DNA of 64,000 nucleotides. Origin: Botrimarina hoheduenensis (GTDB taxonomy: Bacteria > Planctomycetota > Planctomycetia > Pirellulales > Lacipirellulaceae). The position numbers and the translations under genes were made by a program. Location: contig NZ_SJPH01000002.1 in assembly GCF_007859815.1 (NCBI RefSeq), positions 632,001 to 696,000 on the forward strand. The letters run 5' to 3'. Shown in pieces: positions 25,738-34,958 of this stretch; positions within the stretch are counted from its first letter, which is position 1, and every line of letters starts with the position of its first letter. The notes beneath the pieces are model-generated. The model worked only from the letters and a program-made list of their open reading frames with translations, was not told the origin of the DNA and ran no database searches.

Positions 25738-26691
25738 TCACTGGGCCGGCGGTGATGATTCGCCATTTGAAACCGGCCCTTTCGCCGGCTCCAGTGCATG
25801 CGATTGTTGGGCCTTGAATACTGTTCTAACGACCCGATCGTAACCTTGCAGCGCGATTTTCTCGTGTTGTTGATTTTCTACAGTCTTCGCCAACGCGCGC
25901 AATTCCGAGTCCAGCCATTCGCGAAACTCGTGCTCACCTTTCCGGATCGCGTATCCGCAACTGGCAACGTACAGTGGTTCATCAACAAACAAATGGCGGA
26001 ACTTGCTTTCGTGACTTTCGCTTAGAAAGCGTGTAATGGAAAGGGAATCGGCAATACCGATGTCCGCACGATTTGTTTCGACCAATGCGATCGCATCCGC
26101 AATGTCTGTTGCGTCAATTACGGTGACCCTTTTGTCGTGCTTTGGGATACCAAAATCGTCAATTAGCAGTTCGTGGCCTATCTCCCCTTTGCAAACAACA
26201 ATGCGAACGTCATTGCGCTGCAGATCATTGTGAACATTGACTTTCGAGTAGCCATCGCGGCAAACTCCAGTTACTGAAATGAAATGCAAAAGTGCAGCAA
26301 AATCCAAAGACTCGCAACGCTTCGGGGTCTTGAAAATGCAAGCAAACACATCAATGGTTCCTGCCTTAAGTGAAGTGATCGAATCTGACAAGGCAGTTGG
26401 AACAAGGACTGGTTTGATTCTATGAATAGAACATAGTTGGTTCAATAATTCGATATAGTATCCCTCGGGGAGCAAAATGACTCCTTCGGCTCGATAACTC
26501 GCCAAGGGAGGATATTCAAAGAGACCAATTCGGAGTTCGCCACGAGTCTTGACGGCGTTCAACAAGCGACCCGCCGAAGGTTGTTGCTTTTCACGCCTCT
26601 TTTCCAAGTAGTCTTCAAAGGCTGGCCATGCAAAAACAGCCGAGGCTATCGCGATTAGAAGACCAGTCACTCCAATAACAATTTCCATCAC
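25738..26691 (-). CDS. Membrane-anchored solute-binding-fold protein (SBP family 3-like)
   Basis: A 317-residue protein with one N-terminal transmembrane helix (about 3-24) followed by a charged linker and, from about 47, a family-3 solute-binding fold: ELRIGLFEYPPLASY, GYYIELLNQLC, LKAGTIDVFACIF and NRADIGIADS are the typical segments. No signal cleavage site, lipobox, permease or ATPase gene is nearby, so it may be a sensor rather than part of an ABC importer; that is inference. The gene is strikingly AT-rich for this genome (30% G+C over 26401-26460), which points to transfer. It lies in a probable gene cassette with the small gene downstream. Confidence 0.7.
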   Translation of the reverse strand: MMEIVIGVTGLLIAIASAVFAWPAFEDYLEKRREKQQPSAGRLLNAVKTRGELRIGLFEYPPLASYRAEGVILLPEGYYIELLNQLCSIHRIKPVLVPTALSDSITSLKAGTIDVFACIFKTPKRCESLDFAALLHFISVTGVCRDGYSKVNVHNDLQRNDVRIVVCKGEIGHELLIDDFGIPKHDKRVTVIDATDIADAIALVETNRADIGIADSLSITRFLSESHESKFRHLFVDEPLYVASCGYAIRKGEHEFREWLDSELRALAKTVENQQHEKIALQGYDRVVRTVFKAQQSHALEPAKGPVSNGESSPPAQ

Positions 26692-27361
26692 GCTCTCTTG
26701 GGCCCAACTTGGTTATAGGAAGTTTCTGCCTATTACCTGTAGGCCTCACATTTGCGGCCTAACGCGCAGGCAGTAGGTTGTCATAAGTTCAATTGTATCA
26801 GTGGCTTGCTTCTATGGCATCCCTGTTTTTGCGTGATAGGCCGACCCTGCCTAGCGCTCATCGAGGCCGGTGGCGCAGCCCGTCGGCTGGACTCCGGACA
26901 CCGCGTCCGCCGCGATTCAGGACAGTGTAATCCGCAGAGACCATCCGCCGCCTGTTGAATCGGATGGTCACGACGTGCTCCAGGTGGGACACCCCGAGTC
27001 CTCGGCAGGCTTCCTCCAGTGGAGGTCGGAGGAACTCACCTCGTTCAGCTCGTAAGCCCATGTCGGACGATCGGGTGCCTCAACCGCGGCGAGTTTCTGC
27101 ATAGACTAATGCGCGTCGGTGCCCGTCACCTCAGCGGATTTGTCGATGCCCAAAGCCGTCCACCACCTATCGCTTCTGCGCGGCTGTTCTGGTCGTCGCT
27201 AAGTACAAATGTGTGCCCCTCCTGTGCAGCCAGACGCGACCGGCAAACCTGTTGAGGTTGTATTGTACGACCGGACTTGGGCGAACCGCTTCGGCGCGTC
27301 GGACGCGACGACTTCTGTTAATGCGACGAGGATGACGCACGCGGAACTGGCAGTCGCCGGC
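26692..27361. other. Intergenic region with an attC-like end
   Basis: A 670-base gap between the cassette-like genes and tsaD. It contains the attC-like heptamer at 26757-26763 and no supported gene. Its tsaD-side part has the G+C of the core genome and several short open frames without recognisable protein features; it may hold decayed sequence. Confidence 0.5.
26757..26763 (-). other. attC-like closing heptamer upstream of the cassette genes
   Basis: On the minus strand the sequence reads GCGTTAGGC, fitting the integron core GTTRRRY where cassettes are joined. It lies 66 bases before the start of the solute-binding-fold gene, the usual place for a cassette boundary. The opening half of this attC was not found. 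Confidence 0.4.
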
Positions 27362-28426
27362 TCACCTCACACCGCTAGCGACGCGCTCTAGCCCCGGATA
27401 GATATCGAGGTCGAGCGAGGCGAACTTGCCGGCGCGGTAGCGCTCCAGGGCGATCGCGCCCATCACCGCGTTGTCGGTGCACAGCGATGGCGGGGGGATG
27501 TGCAGTTCGTACTCGCGGTCGCGCGCCATCTGTTCCAGTCGTTCACGCAGCCGTGCGTTGGCGGCCACGCCGCCGCCGACGCAGAGCGTTTTGTACGCTG
27601 AGCGCTCGAGCGCGAGCTGCGCCTTGGCGATGAGGCAATCGACGACCGCCTCTTGGAATCCGGCGGCGATGTCGTCGCGATCCTGGGGGCTCAGCCGATC
27701 GACCGGCGGCGGCTCATTCGGCGAGACGCCCGTCAGAGCGCACAGTTGATAACGCACCGCCGTCTTCAGGCCGCTGAAGCTGAACGCGATCCGCTCGGGA
27801 TCATCGCGCAGCGGGCGGGGGAAGCGGAACCGCGCGGGGTCGCCCCGCTCCGCCGCCGCCGCCACAGCCGGCCCGCCGGGGAAAGGGAGTCCCAGCAGGC
27901 TGCCGATCTTGTCGAACGCCTCGCCCGCGGCGTCATCGATCGTGCCGCCGATCGGCGTGAAATCGGTGGGGCCGAGGCACCGGTACAGGTTCGAGTGCCC
28001 GCCGCTGACGATCAGCCCTACACACGGGAAAATGTCGCGGCCCGCCGCGATCCGGCATGCGTACACGTGCGCTTGCAGATGATTCACCGCGATCAGCGGG
28101 AGCCCCGTCGCCACGGCGAGCGCCTTGGCGGCGCAGAGCCCAACCAGCAGCGATCCGGAGAGTCCCGGTTGATTCGCCACGGCGATCGCGTCGAGTTCGG
28201 AGAGGCTTAGCCCTGCCGCCCGGAGCGTTTCGTCGATCACCGGCAAGATCCGTTCGACATGCGCCCGCGAGGCGATCTCCGGCACCACACCGCCGAAGCG
28301 TTCGTGTAGTTGATGCTGAGAAGCAACGACCGCGGCGAGCACCTCAAACTGATCCGTGACCACCGCGGCGGCGGTCTCGTCACAGGTTGATTCGAGCGTT
28401 AGTAGACGGACCACGGAGCGGCTCAC
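27362..28426 (-). CDS. tsaD: tRNA N6-adenosine threonylcarbamoyltransferase
   Basis: Catalytic subunit that transfers the threonylcarbamoyl group to A37 of ANN-decoding tRNAs. The 354 residues match the Kae1/TsaD family: ESTCDETAAAVV at the N-terminus, the metal motif HLQAH (within AVNHLQAHVYAC), VSGGHSNLY, and DDAAGEAFDKIG. Near the C-terminus VGGGVAANARLR precedes the PPPSLCTDNAVMGA segment. TsaB/TsaE partners are not in the window. It lies 87 bases downstream of the DUF1207 gene, with a strong hairpin in the gap. Confidence 0.96.
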   Translation of the reverse strand: MSRSVVRLLTLESTCDETAAAVVTDQFEVLAAVVASQHQLHERFGGVVPEIASRAHVERILPVIDETLRAAGLSLSELDAIAVANQPGLSGSLLVGLCAAKALAVATGLPLIAVNHLQAHVYACRIAAGRDIFPCVGLIVSGGHSNLYRCLGPTDFTPIGGTIDDAAGEAFDKIGSLLGLPFPGGPAVAAAAERGDPARFRFPRPLRDDPERIAFSFSGLKTAVRYQLCALTGVSPNEPPPVDRLSPQDRDDIAAGFQEAVVDCLIAKAQLALERSAYKTLCVGGGVAANARLRERLEQMARDREYELHIPPPSLCTDNAVMGAIALERYRAGKFASLDLDIYPGLERVASGVR

Positions 28427-28491
28427 GGGCGAGGCGGAAGGCCGCCTAGCTTACCTGCTCACCAGCTGAGGCTACACCCAGGTCTTCAGAC

Positions 28492-28515
28492 GATCGCCCT
28501 CGGCGGAGGGCGATC
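28492..28515 (-). terminator. Hairpin at the end of the DUF1207 gene
   Basis: A perfect 10-bp stem (GATCGCCCTC/GAGGGCGATC) with a GGCG loop overlaps the stop codon of the DUF1207 gene and precedes tsaD. No T-run follows on the transcribed strand, so termination is likely but not certain. Confidence 0.5.
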
Positions 28516-29641
28516 AGAAGTCGCACCACAGGCCGATGCCGACCTGTTCTTCATTGCGGTCGAAGAACTGGTACTGGGTGCTCTTGCCGTTCATGTAGTG
28601 CAGCCCGAGCCGCAGCGTGCTGCCCGTTTCCCCGCGCCATAGCCAGCCGGTCTGCAAGGTCCAATCCCCACCGAAGTCGATTTCTTCACGCAGGTGCGCG
28701 TTCGTTGCGAGGAACGGCGTACCGTAGATATCGGTCGGACCGGGAGCAGACCACTCGGCTCCAAACTGAAACTCCCAGGGCTCGGCTCCGCCAGCGGTAA
28801 AGAAGGCGTAGGCGGTTTCGCCGTACAAGCGTACCGAAGGGGTCACGTTGTACGATACGCCGGCGATGATCGCGTCGCGGACGTAGTTGATGCGCGAGTT
28901 GACGCCCGTGCGGGTGATCAACTCGTCGCCCAAGTGAGAGCTCACATGGTAGTAGCCCACTTTGTACTTCAGGATGCCATCGCTCGTGTAAGTGATCGGC
29001 ACGCCGAAGCGGAAGTCGCTCGAATCAACGTCGCGGTTTTCGTCTAAGTTCAAACGTACGGTCGTGGCACCTTCGAGGTCGAGCTGCCAGCCGCGCGGAT
29101 CGGTCGGATCACCGTTACCAAAGCGGAGCACGCCTTTGCGACCGCCGAGCGTGGCGTCCCAGAGCCATTCGCTGCGGTTGATCGGGTTCTCGGTGTGGAT
29201 GGTGTGCAGCCCGAGGCGTGATTCGCGCGGGCCAGCCTGATACGAGCGATAGATCAGCCCGTCGGGCATCAGCTCCCACCGCCATCCCCCGGTACCCATC
29301 GTGTACTCGGTGTTGTAGCCACCGGCGTAGCCGCCCGCGTACCCACTCAGGGCGAGCGGATCGGCTTGCGTCGGCGAGTAGCTCGGATAATCCACCACGC
29401 TGGTCGTAACCGGCTCGCCGATCGGAGCCCCGAGGCTCGCCAGGCGGATGGCGGCCGGATCATTGTATGCCGTTGTGAGCGAAGCTTGACTCGCCACAAG
29501 AAACGGGTCGGCTGCAGATTGGGCCGCAGCGCCAGCCGTCAGGCCGATCAAGCAGAACAGGCCAACGACCGCCGCGACGTGCCGCCACATTCCCGCCAAA
29601 AGCGGGGTGCGTTTTGCAACACGGTGATTGGTTAGCTTCAC
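28514..29641 (-). CDS. DUF1207 family secreted protein
   Basis: Function unknown; family common in planctomycetes. From the GTG at 29641 it has 375 residues with a signal peptide (basic start, then WRHVAAVVGLFCLIGLTAG, cleavage near AAAQS). The body is rich in aromatic residues and alternating strands, as in an outer-membrane or surface beta-structure (for example WRWELMPDGLIYRSYQAG and YKVGYYHVSSHLGDE). It ends in an aromatic residue (WCDF), like many outer-membrane barrels. The frame is open to an ATG at 29683, but this adds a charged stretch before the signal. A barrel location is inference. Confidence 0.75.
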   Translation of the reverse strand: MKLTNHRVAKRTPLLAGMWRHVAAVVGLFCLIGLTAGAAAQSAADPFLVASQASLTTAYNDPAAIRLASLGAPIGEPVTTSVVDYPSYSPTQADPLALSGYAGGYAGGYNTEYTMGTGGWRWELMPDGLIYRSYQAGPRESRLGLHTIHTENPINRSEWLWDATLGGRKGVLRFGNGDPTDPRGWQLDLEGATTVRLNLDENRDVDSSDFRFGVPITYTSDGILKYKVGYYHVSSHLGDELITRTGVNSRINYVRDAIIAGVSYNVTPSVRLYGETAYAFFTAGGAEPWEFQFGAEWSAPGPTDIYGTPFLATNAHLREEIDFGGDWTLQTGWLWRGETGSTLRLGLHYMNGKSTQYQFFDRNEEQVGIGLWCDF

Positions 29642-29961
29642 AGCAAGCTCGCGAGGCGGATCGTGGCGACGCAACGGTCCCACCGAAAGTACCGGAATTG
29701 CGAAACGTATCGACTACATCGGTCGGCCGACATACCAACCTTTGACGGAAGGTAAACTCGTTGCCGCTCGGGTCTTGGGCCGCGTACCGTCGACACTGTT
29801 ACGCGGTTTATCTAAAACGAAAAGTCAGCCAGTGGCGGGCAACAGTTCCTCGTGTGCCATCACTGCTGGCACCGGCGGGCTTTCGCGACTGCCCCGGCGG
29901 CTCGTTAGCGATCCTCCGTCCCCGCTTCTTTCGCCCTAAACCCCTGCCGATCCCCCCCGTC

Positions 29962-30285
29962 ATGGTTCTGCTAGAGATGAGCGTCACGCCGTTGGGCGTG
30001 GGCCAGAGCGTGAGTGAGCCCGTGGCGAAGTGTGTGGGGCTCATCGCCCAGAGCGGGTTGCCTTATGAGCTGCACGCCATGGGGACCATCGTCGAGGGGG
30101 AGCTGTCAGAGGTGCTGGCGTTGCTACAAGCCTGCATTGAGCTGATGGCAGCCGATCACCCGCGGGTGAGCTGCGTCGCCAAGCTCGACTATCGTCGCGA
30201 CGCGCGGGGCCGCCTGCGCGGCAAAGTCGAAAGCGTCGAACGCCGTTTGCAGCAGGCAGACCGCTCCGCGGAAGCCACGCCATGA
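29962..30285 (+). CDS. Thiamine-binding protein, MTH1187/YqgV family
   Basis: Small ferredoxin-like-fold protein; family members bind thiamine or related ligands in the cytoplasm. From the ATG at 29962 it has 107 residues, close to the family length. Diagnostic segments are [12 protein letters not shown] at the start, [27 protein letters not shown] and [12 protein letters not shown]. The open frame extends back to 29761, but that part is unlike the family. The stop overlaps the start of lhgO (ATGA), so the two are translationally coupled. A metabolic link with lhgO is not established. Confidence 0.9.
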   Translation: MVLLEMSVTPLGVGQSVSEPVAKCVGLIAQSGLPYELHAMGTIVEGELSEVLALLQACIELMAADHPRVSCVAKLDYRRDARGRLRGKVESVERRLQQADRSAEATP

Positions 30286-31472
30286 TCCGGGGCGAAGTGA
30301 TCGTGATTGGCGGTGGCATTGTCGGGCTCGCAACCGCCTATGCCTTTGTTCAGCGGTTTCCCGATCGCCGCGCCATCGTGCTGGAAAAGGAAAACCGAAT
30401 TGCCCTGCACCAGACGGGGCGCAACTCGGGCGTGCTGCACTCGGGGATTTACTACAAGCCGGGCTCGCTCAAAGCGCTCATCTGCCGCGAAGGGAAACGG
30501 GCCCTCGAGACCTTCTGTCAAACGCACTCGATACCTTTCGAGCGATGCGGCAAGGTGATTGTCGCGGTCGATGAGCAAGAGCTGCCCGCCCTCGATCGGA
30601 TCCTTGAGCGAGGGCGGGCGAACGGCATTGAGTGCGAACGCATCAGCCCCGAACGCCTGGCTGAGATCGAGCCGCACGCCCGCGGTATCGCCGCGATCCA
30701 TGTGCCGGAAACAGGCATCGTCGATTACACAGCGGTCTGTCAGCAGCTGGTGAAGCTGATCGAAGCGCAGGGGGGGAGCGTCCACACGGGGGCAAGGGCC
30801 ACCGCGATTCGGCAGAGCGCCGTAGAGGTTGTGATCGAGACGCCTGTTGGTGTGTTTGCTGCGCCGCGGGCAGTTAACTGTGCGGGCCTGCACAGCGATC
30901 GGGTCGCTCGGTTGGGCGGGGCGAATCCAGCGGCTCGGATCGTTCCCTTTCGCGGCGAGTATTTCAAGCTCGCTCCCGCAGCACGCGGTTTGTGCCGGAA
31001 CCTGATCTATCCGACCCCCGACCCCTCGTTTCCGTTTCTGGGGGTCCACTTCACGCGGATGATCGATGGCTCGGTCGAGTGCGGACCGAACGCGGTGTTC
31101 TCGCTTGCGCGGGAAGGCTACAGCAAGGCGGCGGTTAATCTTCGGGACGTTGCCGACTCGCTGAGCTACCCAGGTTTCTTGAAACTCGCGGCGCGGCACT
31201 GGCGGATGGGGGCCGGTGAGGTTTGGCGGAGCGTGAGCAAAGGAGCCTTTGTGCGGGCCCTGCAGCGACTGGTGCCGGAGATCACTGCTGCGGCACTCGA
31301 GCCCGCCCCGCCGGGAATCCGCGCGCAAGCGGTCCTGGCAAATGGTCAGATGGTGGACGACTTCCTGTTCGAAAAAGCGGGTTGCGTGGTGAACGTGCTC
31401 AACGCCCCTTCGCCCGCCGCGACGGCGTCGCTGAGCATTGGCAAAGCGATCGTCGATCGGCTCGCTATTTAG
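30282..31472 (+). CDS. lhgO: L-2-hydroxyglutarate oxidase
   Basis: FAD-dependent oxidoreductase of the DAO family that oxidises L-2-hydroxyglutarate to 2-oxoglutarate and passes electrons to the quinone pool. The 396-residue protein starts with the dinucleotide fold [17 protein letters not shown]. The stretch [23 protein letters not shown] is close to identical across LhgO proteins. [31 protein letters not shown] and [17 protein letters not shown] follow in the expected order. It overlaps the thiamine-binding gene by four bases. The family assignment is firm. Confidence 0.95.
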   Translation: MIRGEVIVIGGGIVGLATAYAFVQRFPDRRAIVLEKENRIALHQTGRNSGVLHSGIYYKPGSLKALICREGKRALETFCQTHSIPFERCGKVIVAVDEQELPALDRILERGRANGIECERISPERLAEIEPHARGIAAIHVPETGIVDYTAVCQQLVKLIEAQGGSVHTGARATAIRQSAVEVVIETPVGVFAAPRAVNCAGLHSDRVARLGGANPAARIVPFRGEYFKLAPAARGLCRNLIYPTPDPSFPFLGVHFTRMIDGSVECGPNAVFSLAREGYSKAAVNLRDVADSLSYPGFLKLAARHWRMGAGEVWRSVSKGAFVRALQRLVPEITAAALEPAPPGIRAQAVLANGQMVDDFLFEKAGCVVNVLNAPSPAATASLSIGKAIVDRLAI

Positions 31473-31562
31473 CTGAGGGCCCCCAAACCGGTCCCAAGTT
31501 CGACGGTTGAACTTTTCGAGCAGGTCACGAGGCCAATCGCGATCTCAGCAAAACTGGACCGC

Positions 31563-32384
31563 GTGGCAAAGACACCCCCCGAGCGACAAAAATTACCCAT
31601 GCCGATCGAAGACGGAATCACGCATCAGAGTTTTGGCTGGCTCCATGCACCGCCCTTTCCGCCCGCCTGTTGCCACGGCTTGATCGTCAAGCAGGGAGAG
31701 CGCTGTGTGCTGATCGATACGGGAATCGGCCTCGCCGATGTGCGGTCGCCGCTCGAGCGAATCGGACGCGAGCAACTCGAAGCGGCCGGCTTTCAGTTGG
31801 AGGAATCGCTGACCGCCACGTCGCTTCTCGCCTCGAGCGGCATCCCGAGCGAAGCGGTGTCCGACATCGTGCTCACGCACGCCGATCCCGATCACGCGGG
31901 GGGGCTCTCCGATTTTCCCGCGGCCAAGGTCCACATCGCAGCGGAGGAGTTGCGGGCCCTTCAGGCCGGATGCCCTCGTTACTGCCCCGCACAGTTCCAA
32001 CACAGACCACTATGGGCAGCTTATTCAACGAACGACGAAGATTGGTTTGGACTGCCATCAAGGAAGCTGAAGACTTCGATCGCGCGTGACATCCGCCTCA
32101 TCCCTTTGTTCGGCCACACGCTCGGCCATTGTGGGGTCGCCATATCGCAGCGAGATTCGTGGCTGCTACACGTCGGCGACGCCTATTACCTGCGCGCTGA
32201 GTTGGAGTCTTCCGAGCACCCCGTTACGGAGCTGGCCCGTTTACGAGCCGAGAACGACTCGCTGCGTGTTGACGCGCTTGCTGCTCTGCGAACGATCCAC
32301 CAGCGCTACGGGAGCGAGATCGAGCTGATGGGGTACCACGATTCGACGGAGCTGCCATCGAGCGTCGCCCGCTTTAAGCCCTAG
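31563..32384 (+). CDS. MBL-fold metallo-hydrolase
   Basis: A 273-residue metallo-beta-lactamase-fold protein of unknown substrate. Metal residues are visible: the LTHADPDHAGG motif (about residues 101-111, with Asp where many members have the second His), LFGHTLGH, LLHVGDAYY and the closing MGYHD. The start is either the GTG at 31563 or the ATG at 31599. It follows lhgO by 90 bases on the same strand and converges on tRNA-Pro. Lactonase or thioesterase activity is equally plausible. Confidence 0.85.
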   Translation: MAKTPPERQKLPMPIEDGITHQSFGWLHAPPFPPACCHGLIVKQGERCVLIDTGIGLADVRSPLERIGREQLEAAGFQLEESLTATSLLASSGIPSEAVSDIVLTHADPDHAGGLSDFPAAKVHIAAEELRALQAGCPRYCPAQFQHRPLWAAYSTNDEDWFGLPSRKLKTSIARDIRLIPLFGHTLGHCGVAISQRDSWLLHVGDAYYLRAELESSEHPVTELARLRAENDSLRVDALAALRTIHQRYGSEIELMGYHDSTELPSSVARFKP

Positions 32385-32446
32385 CGGGGAATGAAAGCCC
32401 ACACTGAGAGGGCCTTGCTCCGAAGCAGAAAAGGCATCGGATAAAG

Positions 32447-32520
32447 TCGGGGCGACAGGATTCGAACCTGCGACCTGCTGGTCCCAAACCAGCCGCGCTA
32501 CCAGACTGCGCTACGCCCCG
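32447..32520 (-). tRNA. tRNA-Pro (anticodon UGG)
   Basis: On the minus strand the 74 bases fold as a full cloverleaf: a 7-bp acceptor stem (CGGGGCG/CGCCCCG) with discriminator A, a GCGC D-stem, an anticodon stem GCTGG/CCAGC around TTTGGGA (anticodon TGG, decoding CCA), and a T arm GCAGG-TTCGAAT-CCTGT. CCA is not encoded. It lies between the convergent MBL gene and parB. Confidence 0.96.
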
Positions 32521-32657
32521 TTCTCATCACCACGTGGGGGCGGCTGGCCCCCACGTGGTGTGACTGATCATGGTACGCCGGGGCCCGGTTTGCCACAACG
32601 ACCGGCTCCGCGCCGGGAGTCGGCCTTGCCCCGATCCCGGGCAGATTGCGGCTCGTC

Positions 32658-33641
32658 TCAGCCGGCCCCCGTCGCCCCCAGGCCGGGGCTGGGCGAAAGC
32701 AGGTCGCGGAGCCGCTCGAACTCGTCGGCGTCGCGGAAGTGGATGGTCATCCGGCCGTTTCCCTTGGCGGTTTGACGGAGCTCGACCTTGGTACCCAGGA
32801 TCTTTTGAAGCTCTTGTTCCAGGGACGCGACCTGAGCGCTGCGTTCGCTGCGGGGTGGCTTGCGGCTGACTCCGTCGTTGCCGACGATCCGCAGCCCCTC
32901 AGAGGCCTCGACCGCGGCGTCTTGGGCGAGCTGTTCGATCTTACGCACCGAAAGGCCTTCGCTCGCCACGCGGCGGGCCATCTCACGCTGACGATCCTGT
33001 GAGAGCGGCAACAGCGCCCGGGCGTGGCCCTGTGAGAGCTCGCCCGCAACGACCATCTGCTTGACGTTCTCGTCGAGCTCCAACAGCCGGATCAGATTCG
33101 CGACGGTCGAACGGTTCACGTTGACCCGCTGCGCAAGCTCTTCCTGGGTGCAGTCGTACTCGGTCAGGTAACGCTGGAAGCTGGTTGCCTTTTCGATCGG
33201 GTTCAGGTCGGTTCGCTGCAGATTCTCAACCAGCGCGAGTTCCGCGGTTTGCTGATCGGTCAGGTCTTTAACCTGCACGGGCACCCGCTCCCACCCGGCC
33301 GCCTGCGCCGCGCGGAGGCGCCGTTCGCCGGCAACCAATTGAAAGCGGTCTTCGACACGGCGCACCAGCAGGGGCTGAAGGATGCCGTGCGCGCGGATGC
33401 TGTCCGCCAGGTCGGCGATCTGCTCTTCATCGAAACGCTGGCGTGGCTGGAACGGGTTGGGCTCGATGACGCCTAGGTCCAGCCAGCGCTGGCCTTCTGC
33501 GTCGCGGCTCATCAGGCCGTCGCCGTCCTCGGCGGCTGCGTTGGTGTCAGTGGTCGAAGGGGTTAAGCCGGGAGCGTGCTCGTCCAGCGAGCGCCCCAAC
33601 AGGGCTTCCAATCCTCTTCCTAAGCGGCGTTGATTATTCAC
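32658..33641 (-). CDS. parB: Chromosome partitioning protein ParB
   Basis: CTP-dependent DNA clamp that loads at parS sites to segregate the chromosome. From the GTG at 33641 it has 327 residues. The N-terminus carries RRLGRGLEALLG, then the ParB/Srx domain with GERRLRAAQAAGWERVPV (CTP/arginine-patch GERRxRA motif), and a helix-turn-helix with LAQRVNVNRSTVANLIRLLEL. A C-terminal dimerisation helix closes it. The frame is open to 33794, but the GTG overlaps the parA stop by eight bases and gives the conserved start. Order parA-parB is standard, and two parS-like sites lie upstream. Confidence 0.95.
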   Translation of the reverse strand: MNNQRRLGRGLEALLGRSLDEHAPGLTPSTTDTNAAAEDGDGLMSRDAEGQRWLDLGVIEPNPFQPRQRFDEEQIADLADSIRAHGILQPLLVRRVEDRFQLVAGERRLRAAQAAGWERVPVQVKDLTDQQTAELALVENLQRTDLNPIEKATSFQRYLTEYDCTQEELAQRVNVNRSTVANLIRLLELDENVKQMVVAGELSQGHARALLPLSQDRQREMARRVASEGLSVRKIEQLAQDAAVEASEGLRIVGNDGVSRKPPRSERSAQVASLEQELQKILGTKVELRQTAKGNGRMTIHFRDADEFERLRDLLSPSPGLGATGAG

Positions 33642-34380
33642 GATCGAGCACCTCCAGGCACACTTCAATGTAAGCTCGCGCTCCGCGCGAGCGGGGGTCG
33701 TAGTCCAGAATCGATTGGCCGTGGCTGGGGGCCTCGGCCAGGGCAACGTCGCGCGGCACGACCGTGTCGAACACGACTTCGCCAAAGAAATCACGCACTT
33801 CCGCCTCGACCTCGTTGGTTAGCTCGAGGGAGGGGTCGTGCTTGGTGAGCAGAATCCCACCGAATCGGAGTCGAGCGTTTCGCCGGGCCATGACCCGCTT
33901 GATGAGCTCGATCATCTGCGTGAGCCCCTCCATCGCGAAGTACTCACACTCCAGCGGCATGAGCACCTCGTCGGCGGTCGCGAGGGCCGTCTCGGTCAGG
34001 GTGCCCAGCGAGGGGGGGCAATCGACCAGCACAAAGTCGTAGAGGCTCAGGCTGGCCGAGAGATGATCAGAGACCAAACGCGACTCGCTGCCGCCAGCCG
34101 ATGCCAGGTGATCGACATCGTGAAAGCTACGGCTGCCGGGCAGCAGATCGAGCTGATCGACCTCGGTGGGACGGATCGCTTCGCCCAGCGGCGAACGCTT
34201 CACCAGCGGGTGGCGGTCGGTCGGTTGGCCGCCGACGGCACCGGTGGCGTTGCACTGGGGATCAAGATCGACCAGCAGGGTCCGTAGCCCGGCACGCGCG
34301 CAGCAGGCGGCAACGTTGACCGCGGTGGTCGTCTTGCCGACGCCCCCCTTCTGGTTCGCGATGCACAGCACTCGGCCCAT
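33634..34380 (-). CDS. parA: Chromosome partitioning ATPase ParA (Soj)
   Basis: Dimerising DNA-bound ATPase that moves ParB-parS complexes. The 248-residue protein begins GRVLCIANQKGGVGKTTTAVN with the deviant Walker A box of the ParA/MinD family. The Walker A' aspartate lies in LLVDLDPQCNATGA and the Walker B in FVLVDCPPSLG. The ATG at 34380 needs no change. Its short length and lack of an N-terminal regulatory domain mark it as the chromosomal Soj type. It overlaps parB by eight bases. Confidence 0.96.
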   Translation of the reverse strand: MGRVLCIANQKGGVGKTTTAVNVAACCARAGLRTLLVDLDPQCNATGAVGGQPTDRHPLVKRSPLGEAIRPTEVDQLDLLPGSRSFHDVDHLASAGGSESRLVSDHLSASLSLYDFVLVDCPPSLGTLTETALATADEVLMPLECEYFAMEGLTQMIELIKRVMARRNARLRFGGILLTKHDPSLELTNEVEAEVRDFFGEVVFDTVVPRDVALAEAPSHGQSILDYDPRSRGARAYIEVCLEVLDRE

Positions 34381-34553
34381 GGCGGGAGATGATCGGTTTG
34401 AGCGGGGGGGCGTGGTTTCGTTGGGCGGCTCGTAAACTCCCGCCGCGTACCGTCAGCCGGAGCGGCGCGGGGGGGAGTTTAGGAGCCGTCGACCGCCAAG
34501 GAAACGTCAGTCCGTGACCTCTTTCGGGGGGGGAGTGACGATCGAGCCGCGGT

Positions 34554-34569
34554 CGTTCCACGTGAAACA
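34554..34569. promoter_or_regulatory. parS-like site 1
   Basis: CGTTCCACGTGAAACA matches the parS palindrome TGTTTCACGTGAAACA at 14 of 16 positions. It lies about 175 bases upstream of the parA start and is likely bound by ParB. Confidence 0.8.
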
Positions 34570-34594
34570 ACCGGTGCTGATCACCCGACGGGCG

Positions 34595-34610
34595 TGTTTC
34601 ACGTGAAACC
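34595..34610. promoter_or_regulatory. parS-like site 2
   Basis: TGTTTCACGTGAAACC matches the parS consensus at 15 of 16 positions, 41 bases from the first site. Two sites upstream of parAB are typical of origin-proximal chromosomal par loci. Confidence 0.88.
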
Positions 34611-34872
34611 CCGTCATTACCTACGCGCCCCATTTTGCCGATCGACTCGTCTCCGGCTCTCCGCTGCGGAGCCCCTGTCCGAATGCCGGTTGCACATTGA
34701 AACTCCAAAGGGCGCGGGCCCAAGCTGAGCGACCCAAGCTGAGCGGACCATGCAGAGCGACTGGGCAAAGTGACGGAGCGGGCAGCCCGGGTTTCTTTCC
34801 GAACGGCCATGCATTAATTGTGAGCGTGACGCGAAGGACCGTTTGCGTGGAAGCCACGCTCTAGCAACGCCC

Positions 34873-34907
34873 AAAAAGAAAAGCCGCCGGTGCGTAGCAC
34901 CGGCGGC
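34873..34907 (-). terminator. Intrinsic terminator of ahcY
   Basis: On the minus strand an 11-bp perfect stem (GCCGCCGGTGC/GCACCGGCGGC) with a 3-base loop is followed directly by TTTTCTTTTT. It lies 51 bases past the ahcY stop codon. This is the clearest rho-independent terminator in the window. Confidence 0.93.
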
Positions 34908-34958
34908 TTGGGAGCGTATCGGGGTGGCTCCGGCCCTGGGGGGGCCCGGCCACGACGA

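Larger units (their letters stand above)
34381..34958. other. Intergenic region between ahcY and parA
   Basis: A 578-base gap holding two parS-like sites, the parA promoter (not resolved) and the ahcY terminator. A 14-base unit CCCAAGCTGAGCG(A/G) is repeated in tandem at 34719-34732 and 34733-34746. No gene was recognised. Confidence 0.6.

Noticed and set aside
26752..27391. Short open frames between the cassette genes and tsaD
   Set aside because: They overlap each other on both strands, lack ribosome-binding sites and show no recognisable protein pattern.
29855..29880. Further REP-like copy
   Set aside because: Only a short CACTGCTGG core matches; the full 42-bp repeat and its stem are not present.
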